Source of the DNA: Nannocystis sp. RBIL2
GTDB taxonomy: Bacteria; Myxococcota_A; Polyangia; Nannocystales; Nannocystaceae
Assembly: GCF_026626745.1 (NCBI RefSeq)
Contig: NZ_JAPNJW010000001.1
Location: forward strand, 3,084,001 to 3,148,000
Direction of reading: 5' to 3'
DNA length: 64,000 nucleotides
Shown piece after piece: positions 17,829-24,862 of this stretch (positions are counted from its first letter, which is position 1; every line of letters begins with the position of its first letter). The translations under genes were made by a program, and so were the position numbers. The notes below the pieces were generated by a model. That model searched no databases and was not told the DNA's origin. It saw nothing but the letters and a program-made list of their open reading frames with translations.

Positions 17829-18830
17829 ATGACGGTCCTGATCGTCGCGTTCCGCGACTATCGCGACGACATCCCGAGCGTGACCGCAGCGCTGGCTGCT
17901 CGCGGCGCGCGATGGCTCCGCTTCGACACCGACACCTTCCCTGGCGCGACCAGCCTCTCGCTCGCGTACGGCGACTCGCGCGGGGCGGTCCTGCGTGCGG
18001 GCGACGAGCCGATCGATCTCGGCTCGATCTCCGCGGTGTGGCTTCGCGGCTTCCGCGAGGGGTCCGCCCTGCCGGCCATGGAGCCCGAATTCCACCGCAC
18101 CTCCGTGCAGGCCGCGGAAGCGACGACGACGGCGATGCTCGCCGGCCTGGGCTGCTTTCAGCTCGACCCGCGAGAGATCGTGCGCCGGGCCGAGAACAAG
18201 CCGTTCCAGCTGCAGCTGGCCCAGGAGCTCGGCCTTGCGATCCCCGCCACCTTGATCAGCAACGACCCCGCGGAGGTGCGAGCCTTCGCGCGGTCCTGCC
18301 CGGGCGGCCTCGTCACCAAGATGGTCGTCCCGCAGTTCGTCCGCGAGGACGGCGAGGGCGAGCTCGAGAGCGTCTACACCAGCGTCGTCACCCCGGAGGA
18401 GCTGGCCTCGCTCGACGGCCTCCATCTCTGTCCGATGATTTTTCAGGAGAGGGTGCCCAAGGCGCTGGAGCTGCGCGTGACCATCGTCGGCCGCCGGGTC
18501 TTCACCGCGGCCGTCGACTCGCAGCTCGCCGACGGCGCGCGCGTCGACTGGCGCCGCGATCAGGGGCCGATCCTCGGCACCTGGCGCCCGCACGCGTTGC
18601 CGCAGGAGCTCGAAGACGAGCTGCTGCGGCTGCTCGACCGCCTCGGCCTCGAATTCGGCGGCGTCGATCTGATCTTGACCCCCGAGGGGCGCCACGTCTT
18701 CCTCGAGGTCAACCCGCTCGGCTCGTTCTCCTGGCTGGAGCAGCTCGTGTGGGCTGACACTGCCCCGATCTCGAACGCAGTCGCCGACCTCCTCCTCGGC
18801 CGCGCACCGCCGCGAATCTCGCGCCACTGA
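17829..18830 (+). CDS. ATP-grasp graspetide ligase (MvdC/MvdD family)
   Basis: 333 residues from the ATG at 17829 (GAGG 6 nt upstream; a GTG at 17790 lacks a ribosome site). The N-terminal domain 'VLIVAFRDYRDDIPSVTAALAARGARWLRFDTDTFPG' is typical of MvdC/MvdD-type enzymes. ATP-grasp elements follow: 'RAENKPFQLQLAQELGL', 'LVTKMV', 'FQERVPKALELRVTIVG' and metal-binding 'FGGVDLILTPEG...FLEVNPLGSFSWLEQL'. Such enzymes phosphorylate an acidic side chain and join it to Thr/Ser (ester) or Lys (amide) on a precursor peptide; the two peptides just upstream are the obvious substrates. One ligase serves both, and no acetyltransferase or export gene is present. A strong terminator follows after 25 nt. 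Confidence 0.9.
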   Translation: MTVLIVAFRDYRDDIPSVTAALAARGARWLRFDTDTFPGATSLSLAYGDSRGAVLRAGDEPIDLGSISAVWLRGFREGSALPAMEPEFHRTSVQAAEATTTAMLAGLGCFQLDPREIVRRAENKPFQLQLAQELGLAIPATLISNDPAEVRAFARSCPGGLVTKMVVPQFVREDGEGELESVYTSVVTPEELASLDGLHLCPMIFQERVPKALELRVTIVGRRVFTAAVDSQLADGARVDWRRDQGPILGTWRPHALPQELEDELLRLLDRLGLEFGGVDLILTPEGRHVFLEVNPLGSFSWLEQLVWADTAPISNAVADLLLGRAPPRISRH

Positions 18831-18855
18831 CCGGGCGCGGCCTCGACCTTCTGCT

Positions 18856-18887
18856 ACGGCGGACCGATCGGTCGCCGTGTTTTTTTT
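18856..18887 (+). terminator. Intrinsic terminator of the graspetide operon
   Basis: ACGGC/GCCGT and GACC/GGTC form a nearly continuous stem (one bulged G) around a GATC loop, followed at once by eight T (18880-18887). It separates the RiPP locus from the sigma-factor operon. Confidence 0.85.
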
Positions 18888-18925
18888 CCGGTCACGACGA
18901 CGTCGCCGCGGCGGTCTAATCCGCC

Positions 18926-19768
18926 GTGACCATGACGCGCCAACCTCCCGACATCGACGCCGAGACAGTCACCCTCGCTGCTGCCGGCGACGCGGCCGCA
19001 GTCGAGGCGATCGTCCGCGGCCTCCAGGGCCCGATCCACGCCATCGCCCGGCGCATGCTGCTCGACCGCGACGACGCCGAGGATGCCACTCAGGAGTCGC
19101 TCGTGCGCATCGTCACCCGCCTCGCCCAGTTCCGCGGCGAGTCGAAGTTCACCACCTGGGCCTTCCGGATCGCCGTGCGCCGAATCCTCGACTTCCGCGA
19201 GCAGCGGGCCGCCGCTGCGCGCTACAGCTTCCCCGCGTTCGCCGAGCAGCTCGCCGACGGCCGGGACGACGGCGCCGTCGAGCGCGTCCAGGACGGCGTC
19301 CTCTACCAGCAGATCAAGCTCGCCTGCAGTCGGGCCATGCTGCACTGCCTCGACGGCGATCACCGGATCGCCTTCGTCCTCGGCGAATTGCTCGAGCTGT
19401 CCGCTGCCGAGGCCGGCGAGATCCTCGACATCGAGCCTGCCACCTATCGCAAGCGCCTCAGCCGCGCCCGCGCGGCCCTCACCGAATTCCTGACCCGCAC
19501 CTGCGGCGTCGTCGATTCGCGGGCCCCGTGCGCCTGCCACCGCCGGCTCGCGCGCGCCACCGAGCTGGGCCGCGTCGACCCGCGCATCGGCCACATCGAC
19601 GGCGACACCCTGGTCCAGCTGCGCAGCCACATCGCCTCGGTCTCCGAGGCGCGGCGGGTCACCGCCTTTTATCGCCGCGAGCCCGAGGTCCACAGCCGCC
19701 GCGACTTCGTCGCCGACCTGCGGCGGATCCTCGGCACCCTGCATCACCCCGCACCGGAGCATTCATGA
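18926..19768 (+). CDS. ECF-type RNA polymerase sigma factor with C-terminal extension
   Basis: 280 residues from the GTG at 18926 (ATG at 18932 is an alternative). Sigma-2 is visible in 'RRMLLDRDDAEDATQESLVRIVTRLAQFRGESKFTTWAFRIAVRRILDFRE' and sigma-4 in 'LLELSAAEAGEILDIEPATYRKRLSRARAAL'. After sigma-4 there are ~80 extra residues with a 'CGVV...CACHRR' cluster that may bind metal, so control could be built in; no anti-sigma gene is adjacent. TCTAAT (18915-18920) lies 5 nt before the GTG. The stop overlaps the dehalogenase ATG (ATGA), so the two proteins are made together. Confidence 0.9.
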   Translation: MTMTRQPPDIDAETVTLAAAGDAAAVEAIVRGLQGPIHAIARRMLLDRDDAEDATQESLVRIVTRLAQFRGESKFTTWAFRIAVRRILDFREQRAAAARYSFPAFAEQLADGRDDGAVERVQDGVLYQQIKLACSRAMLHCLDGDHRIAFVLGELLELSAAEAGEILDIEPATYRKRLSRARAALTEFLTRTCGVVDSRAPCACHRRLARATELGRVDPRIGHIDGDTLVQLRSHIASVSEARRVTAFYRREPEVHSRRDFVADLRRILGTLHHPAPEHS

Positions 19769-20655
19769 ACACTCACGCCATTTCCCCCGAATTCCCCTAT
19801 ACCAAGCATTCCATCGATGTCCTCGGCGCCAGGATGGCCTACGTCGACGAGGGCGAGGGCGACCCGATCCTCTTCATTCACGGCAACCCCACCTCCTCCT
19901 ATTTGTGGCGCAACGTCCTCCCGCACGTGCGCCACCTCGGTCGCTGCATCGCCGTCGACTTGATCGGCATGGGCGACTCCGACAAGCCCGACATCGCCTA
20001 TCGCTTCGACGATCACGCTCGCTACCTCGCCGGCTTCATCGCCGCGCTCGGTCTGCGGCGGATCACCCTCGTCGTCCACGACTGGGGCTCCGCCCTCGGC
20101 TTCGACTGGGCCATGCGTCACCCCGAGCTCGTGCGCGGCCTCGCCTTCATGGAAGCGATCGTCACGCCCATGCCGAGCTGGGACGACTTCCCCGCGGCTG
20201 GCCGGGCCATGTTTCAGGCCTTCCGCACCCCCGGCGTCGGCGAGCGGCTCGTGCTCGACGACAACGTGTTCGTCGAGCAGGCATTGCCGGCCTCCGTGGT
20301 CCGTGGCCTCACGCCCGCCGAGCTGCAGCACTACCGTGCCCCCTTCCTCGACCGGGCCGCGCGCCGGCCCGTGCTCGCGTGGCCGCGCGAGCTGCCGATC
20401 GCCGGCGAGCCCGCCGACGTGGTCGCCCGCGTCGAGCGCTACCGCGACGCCCTGTGCCGCTCCGATCTGCCCAAGCTGCTCTTCACCGTCGAACCCGGCG
20501 TCCTGATCCCCGCGGCCGTCGCCCGCTGGTGTCGCGCTCATCTGCCGCGGCTCGAGGTCATCGAGCTCGGTCACGGCCTGCACTTCGTACAAGAAGATCA
20601 TCCGCACGCGATCGGCCGCGGCCTCGCCGACTGGCTGTCGCGCCTGCCCGAGTGA
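19765..20655 (+). CDS. Haloalkane dehalogenase, HLD-II type alpha/beta hydrolase
   Basis: 296 residues. The full HLD-II active site is present: oxyanion/halide residues in 'HGNPTSSYLWRNV' (N41), nucleophile D106 with W107 in 'VVHDWGS', catalytic acid E130 in 'FMEAI', and catalytic His273 in 'GHGLHFVQEDHP'. It should cleave carbon-halogen bonds by a covalent alkyl-enzyme route, giving alcohol plus halide; the natural substrate is unknown. There is no signal peptide, so it is cytoplasmic. It overlaps the ECF sigma factor gene by 4 nt, an unusual partner suggesting inducible stress or xenobiotic control (inference). Confidence 0.92.
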   Translation: MNTHAISPEFPYTKHSIDVLGARMAYVDEGEGDPILFIHGNPTSSYLWRNVLPHVRHLGRCIAVDLIGMGDSDKPDIAYRFDDHARYLAGFIAALGLRRITLVVHDWGSALGFDWAMRHPELVRGLAFMEAIVTPMPSWDDFPAAGRAMFQAFRTPGVGERLVLDDNVFVEQALPASVVRGLTPAELQHYRAPFLDRAARRPVLAWPRELPIAGEPADVVARVERYRDALCRSDLPKLLFTVEPGVLIPAAVARWCRAHLPRLEVIELGHGLHFVQEDHPHAIGRGLADWLSRLPE

Positions 20656-20819
20656 CCGCGCCGCGCGCTCGGGGAACGCAGGAGCGGCCGCAGCGCACCC
20701 GTCGGCATCGACCTGGCTCTTCGGACATAATCTCTTGTTTAAACCCGTCTGTGCCGGCCCGGGCGAAAAAATGAGTCCGCGAGAAATTGGTCGACGGGCG
20801 GGAGACACCATACCCGCAC

Positions 20820-20930
20820 GGTGCCGGCCAGAGGTCCGCGGCGAACGGCCTCATGTCCCCCGGGTCCTATGCATATCCCTCGTCGAAGCCCGACGTCGCG
20901 GGACCTCTGGCCAGCACCTTATTTTTCTCG
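20820..20930 (+). terminator. Long-armed hairpin with T run after the dehalogenase gene
   Basis: 20820-20840 and 20897-20918 are complementary over ~20 bp (core GGCCAGAGGTCC / GGACCTCTGGCC), enclosing a ~56-nt loop. The right arm is followed by 'ttatttttctcg'. It looks like a terminator with an unusually long loop, or a structured small RNA or a remnant of a small mobile element. Confidence 0.6.
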
Positions 20931-20955
20931 AATCGACATACGACGTGCGCTCGGT

Positions 20956-20979
20956 CGACATGTCCATGAGGACATGTCC
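20956..20979. repeat. 14-bp palindrome pair, near-consensus
   Basis: GACATGTCC-atga-GGACATGTCC, centres 20960.5 and 20974.5, just past the stop of the minus-strand LRR-like gene. Confidence 0.85.
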
Positions 20980-20991
20980 GCCCGTCCGCGC

Positions 20992-22107
20992 TCACGCCGG
21001 CTTGTGCACCTGGTACGTCGCGCACAGCGACTGCCACGCTTCGTCCGCCAGCTGGTACGGGCGGAAGCACCACAGCTCACTCAGCCGCCCCAGCCGCGGC
21101 TTCGCGGCCACCAGCGCCGCGACTGTCGCCTCATCGAATTCCGTCCCCGGCAGCTCCAGTCGCTCGAGCCCGCCTGCCCACGGCGCGTCCGGCAAGCCGC
21201 GCAGCAGTTCGTCGCCCTGCAGGCAGTAGCGCAGCTCCACGTGCCTCAGGCGCGGCAGCCCGCGCGCGGCGCACAGCGCCTCGAAGTCCGCCGACTGCCA
21301 GCCGACGTACCAGTCGTACTGAAAGTCGATCGCCAGCCGCTCGAGGGCAGGCAGCCGGGCCTCGCGCAGGAACTCGATCCCCGACCCGCGCGGCGTCGGT
21401 CCCGGGCCCCAGTCGCGCCGATCACTCGGGCCGAGCGGCGTCGACCCGAGCCAGCCGATCTCGAGCTCGCGCAGCGTCGCGTGTTCCAGCGCATCCAACC
21501 ACAGCTCGGCCCGCGGCAGGCTCAGCATCGTCAGCGCCGGGCACTGCGCCAGCACCCGCGCGATGGTCCGCGTCGCCACCCACTGCACCCAGTCGCGCTC
21601 GTGCGAGCGGTCGCACGTCAGCGCGAGCGAGCGCAGCTGCGGCCACGGCCCGGCCGCGACCACCAGCTCCAGCGCCCAATCGAGGTCGTTGCGCCCGCGG
21701 CCGTTGCTAGCGAGGGCGATCCGCCGTAACTCCGGCGCGCGCTTCAGCATGACCTGCAGCGCCGCCAGGATCGGCGCCACGTCGCCCGGGTCGTCGATCT
21801 CCAGCCCCAGCGACTCACTCGCCTCGTCGAGCTCGAGCACGTCTTCCCAGCGGTCGCTCCAGTGCCGCCGGCGATCGAGCACCAGCCGCTGAAGCCGCGG
21901 CGGCAGCCCCACGGCCGCGATCGCCTCGGCCAGCGCCGCGAACTCCTCCTCGTTGCCGCCCAGATCGCAGCGCAGCGTCAGCGCCCGCAGCCGCGGCTCG
22001 GCGCACAGCCTGTGCCACCACCGCAGCCCGCGATCGACCATCAGCGCCAGGTCCAGCGGCGAATCACCCGCCTGTCGCAGCTCCTCCGGCAGCTCCTCCG
22101 CGCTCAC
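20992..22107 (-). CDS. Leucine-rich-repeat-like protein
   Basis: 371 residues from a GTG at 22107, favoured because TACACT (22120-22115) ends 7 nt upstream; an in-frame ATG at 22197 would extend it by 30 low-quality residues. The body has irregular LRR-like strands ('LRALTLRCDLGG', 'LRRIALASNG', 'LRSLALTCDRS', 'LTMLSLPRAEL', 'LRELEIGWLG', 'LERLAIDFQYD', 'LRHVELRYCLQG', 'LERLELPGTEF') spaced ~25-50 residues apart. No signal peptide. It is probably a cytoplasmic protein-binding scaffold; the exact family is not recognised. Confidence 0.75.
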   Translation of the reverse strand: MSAEELPEELRQAGDSPLDLALMVDRGLRWWHRLCAEPRLRALTLRCDLGGNEEEFAALAEAIAAVGLPPRLQRLVLDRRRHWSDRWEDVLELDEASESLGLEIDDPGDVAPILAALQVMLKRAPELRRIALASNGRGRNDLDWALELVVAAGPWPQLRSLALTCDRSHERDWVQWVATRTIARVLAQCPALTMLSLPRAELWLDALEHATLRELEIGWLGSTPLGPSDRRDWGPGPTPRGSGIEFLREARLPALERLAIDFQYDWYVGWQSADFEALCAARGLPRLRHVELRYCLQGDELLRGLPDAPWAGGLERLELPGTEFDEATVAALVAAKPRLGRLSELWCFRPYQLADEAWQSLCATYQVHKPA

Positions 22108-22275
22108 GCCCGCGAGTGTACGCCGTTTCGAAGCACCGGCGCCGGCTTCCCCCACGCGCGATACCGCCAGCCGCGCCCCCGCGCCGACCCCCGGCATCGC
22201 GCCACTCCCATCAATCAGAGATCCTCAGCGATGCACTATCATCAATGACCATTCGCTGCCGGCGCCCGCGCCGCT

Positions 22276-22291
22276 GTCACGGATCCGTGAC
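22276..22291. promoter_or_regulatory. 16-bp perfect palindrome upstream of the PhoX-like gene
   Basis: GTCACGGATCCGTGAC lies within the 343-bp gap between the LRR-like gene and the PhoX-like gene, 160 bp before the latter's ATG. It could be an operator. A TTGACA at 22349 has no matching -10 at normal spacing. Nothing else is recognised in the gap. Confidence 0.4.
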
Positions 22292-22450
22292 GCAGCGTCG
22301 AGCTCCCGTCACCGAGCTGCCCGCATTGTCGCCTGACCTGCGCGGTAGTTGACACGATCGTCGCCCAATCTCCCGCAGAGCGTCGGCCGGGCGTCATGTT
22401 CGAGCATTAGCGTCCCCGCGCCGGCGCTCGCTCGACGGCAGGAGACCTCG

Positions 22451-24850
22451 ATGCCTCGCACTCGCTTCACGCTCCGCCTCACTCATCCTGCTCTGTGGCT
22501 CGGCCTGATCGTCGCGCCCGCGTGCGGCGACGACTCCGCCGCCGCGACCGACACCGCCGGCACCGACGGCCAGCCCGGTGAGCCCGGCGAGCCCGGCGAA
22601 CCGGGCCAGCCCGGCCAGCCCGGCCAGCCGGGGGAGCCTGGCCAGCCCGGCGACCCCGGTGAGCCCGGCGAGCCCGGCGACCCTGGTGAGCCTGGTGAGC
22701 CTGGCGATCCTGGCGACCCCGGCGATCCGGGCGAGCCCGGCGACCCCGGCCTCGACTTCGATCGGGCCCCGCGCTCGAGCGTCGTCGCCCTGCACTTCGC
22801 CGACGACCTCGGCACCGGCGCGACCGACATCGCCGGCCTGGTCAAGACGCTCACGGGACATGTCGCGACGGACAGCTTGCCGATCGGCCTGCAGTTCCCG
22901 CTCGCGCCCGCCTCGACCGACACCGTGCGGGTGATCGCCGGCCTGCGCCACAACGTGCTCGTGCGCTGGCTCGACCCGCTCGGCCACGAGGACCAGCCCG
23001 AGTCGCCGCGGTTCGGCGCCAACAATGATTATATCGCCTACTTCGGCGACGGCTGGAACGACGCGCCCGGGGCCGTCCCGCAGTGGCACGGCAGCGGCAG
23101 CGGCGCGTGGCTGTGGGTCAATCACGAGTACATCTCCGGCAGCAGCCCGACCAGCACCTCCGCCCCCGACGGCCAGCACCTCACCTTCGCCCAGTTCCTC
23201 TACCGCCTCGAGCTGCTCGCGCTCGACGTCGGCGGCGACCTCTGGGACGACGCCTCGCTCATCACCTACGGCGCCGAGTACAAGCGGCAGCTCGGTGGAT
23301 CCTGGCTGCATGCGGTGCAAGATCCGGCCAGCGGCGAGTGGTCGCTCGACCGCAGCCGCCCCGCAGTCCGCTACGACTCCACCAGCGCCACCCTCACGAA
23401 GATCACCGGCCTCGCAGGCCTCAGCGGCGACAAGGACGACGCCGGCGCCGATCTGCCGGAGGGCGTCGTCGCCGGCATCCTCGGCGACTGCTCGGGCGGT
23501 CAGACCCCGTGGGGCACCGTCCTCACCGCCGAGGAGAACGTGCAGGACTACTACGGCGACATGGAGACCTGCTGGAACGGCCAGCAGTTCGTCGCCGGCG
23601 CCGGCTGTGACGCCGGCCAGGACATCGCGCTCGACGTCGCCGCGAGCGACAGCAGCGAGTTCGGCCGCTCGCCCGATCCGAACGCCAGGCACGCGCGCGA
23701 CCTCTACGGCTATCTGGTGGAGATCGATCCGGGCGCCCCGGCCGACGAGTTCTACGGCAAAAGCAGCCCCGGCGTCGGCCACCGCAAGCTCGGCGCAATC
23801 GGCCGCGCGCGCTGGGAGAACGCCACCTTCGCGGTCGACGGCGAGTGGAAGCCGCTGGTCGGCGAGCCGCTCGTGATCTACGGCGGCGACGATCGCCGCA
23901 GCGGGCGGATCTTCAAGTTCGTCTCCAAAAACCCCTACACCGCCGACATGACGAAGGCCGAGGCGCGCGCGCTGCTCGACGAGGGCGACCTCTACGTCGC
24001 GCACTTCGCCGACCTCGACAACACCACCGGCACCGAGCTCGCCGGCGGCGTCGCGCCGACCGAGGCCAATCCGGGCCAGGGCCGGTGGATCCGCCTCTCC
24101 GTCGACAACACCACCGACGACGCCCCCAACGCCGGCAGCGCCGCCGGTCCGGCCGGCACCAAGGTCGGCGCCGCGCTGAAGTCTGCCGAGTGGAACGCGA
24201 TCGGCGGCCTCGCCACCGACGACGACGTGCGCCGGGTGCTGTTCACCACCTGCAACAAGCTCGGGGTCATGGAGCTCAACCGGCCCGAGGATCTCGAGTG
24301 GAACCCGAACGACCCGAGCGGCACCCCGCGGCTCTACGTCGCCTTCACCAAGCACGGCGGCCAGACCGCGCTCGACGGTGACGGCGTCCTGTTCGCGCCC
24401 GACGAATACGCCGAGAAGGCGCCCAAGCGCAGCGACGCGGTCGGCACGATCTTCGCCATGCAGGAGGCCGACCCGGACAAGCCGGGCAGCTCGCTGACCT
24501 TCACCTACTTCAAGGCCTTCCATGGCAGCGAGGGCGACGGGGTGTTCGACGCCGCCGACCCGGACAACCTCGTCATCGATCGCAACGGCGGCGTCTGGTT
24601 CGGCACCGACGGCAACTTCGGCGTCAGCGGCCACGCTGACGCGGTCTACTACCTCGACCTCGATCCGGCCCACAAGGCGGGCGAGCCCGGCATCGTCAAT
24701 CCCACGTGGGGCAAGGCGCTGCGGGTCGTCGCCGGCCCGAGCGACAGCGAGGCGACCGGTCCGGCGCTGAGCAGCGACATGCGCACGCTGTTCTTCTCGG
24801 TCCAGCACCCGGGCGAGGCCGTCTACTCGGCCTGGCCCGGCACTCCGTAG
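22451..24850 (+). CDS. PhoX/DUF839-family lipoprotein with collagen-like stalk
   Basis: 799 residues from the ATG at 22451 (GGAG 6 nt upstream). Lipobox 'VAPAC' (Cys25), followed by 'GDDSAAATD'. Residues 40-~100 are about 20 consecutive G-X-P triplets (X = Glu, Gln or Asp), a collagen-like rod. From ~110 onward the protein matches the PhoX-type alkaline phosphatase/DUF839 propeller family ('GAWLWVNHEYISGSSP', 'GGQTPWGTVLTAEENVQDYYG', 'GHRKLGAIGRARWENATF', 'VIYGGDDRRSGRIFKFVS', 'DNLVIDRNGGVWFGTDGN'). PhoX enzymes are Ca/Fe-dependent phosphatases. Activity here is inferred from family only. The next gene, a di-haem protein, starts 12 nt later. Confidence 0.85.
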   Translation: MPRTRFTLRLTHPALWLGLIVAPACGDDSAAATDTAGTDGQPGEPGEPGEPGQPGQPGQPGEPGQPGDPGEPGEPGDPGEPGEPGDPGDPGDPGEPGDPGLDFDRAPRSSVVALHFADDLGTGATDIAGLVKTLTGHVATDSLPIGLQFPLAPASTDTVRVIAGLRHNVLVRWLDPLGHEDQPESPRFGANNDYIAYFGDGWNDAPGAVPQWHGSGSGAWLWVNHEYISGSSPTSTSAPDGQHLTFAQFLYRLELLALDVGGDLWDDASLITYGAEYKRQLGGSWLHAVQDPASGEWSLDRSRPAVRYDSTSATLTKITGLAGLSGDKDDAGADLPEGVVAGILGDCSGGQTPWGTVLTAEENVQDYYGDMETCWNGQQFVAGAGCDAGQDIALDVAASDSSEFGRSPDPNARHARDLYGYLVEIDPGAPADEFYGKSSPGVGHRKLGAIGRARWENATFAVDGEWKPLVGEPLVIYGGDDRRSGRIFKFVSKNPYTADMTKAEARALLDEGDLYVAHFADLDNTTGTELAGGVAPTEANPGQGRWIRLSVDNTTDDAPNAGSAAGPAGTKVGAALKSAEWNAIGGLATDDDVRRVLFTTCNKLGVMELNRPEDLEWNPNDPSGTPRLYVAFTKHGGQTALDGDGVLFAPDEYAEKAPKRSDAVGTIFAMQEADPDKPGSSLTFTYFKAFHGSEGDGVFDAADPDNLVIDRNGGVWFGTDGNFGVSGHADAVYYLDLDPAHKAGEPGIVNPTWGKALRVVAGPSDSEATGPALSSDMRTLFFSVQHPGEAVYSAWPGTP
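22568..22747. repeat. Collagen-like Gly-X-Pro coding repeat
   Basis: About twenty 9-bp units of the form ggc-gag-ccc encode G(E/Q/D)P triplets. Synonymous variation among units suggests the repeat is old enough to be selected at protein level. Confidence 0.9.
22856..22879. repeat. 14-bp palindrome pair inside the PhoX-like gene
   Basis: GGACATGTCG-cgac-GGACAGC, centres 22860.5 and 22874.5, encoding 'TGHVATDS'. Partial match to the family. Confidence 0.5.
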
Positions 24851-24862
24851 GAACTTCGGGAC

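Noticed and set aside
22349..22354. TTGACA as -35 of the PhoX-like gene
   Set aside because: No acceptable -10 at 15-19 bp; the nearest candidate is only 11 bp away.
22394..24808. Minus-strand open frame of about 800 codons across the PhoX-like gene
   Set aside because: Shadow of a gene with a good ribosome site, signal peptide and family motifs; the collagen repeat gives repetitive antisense sequence.
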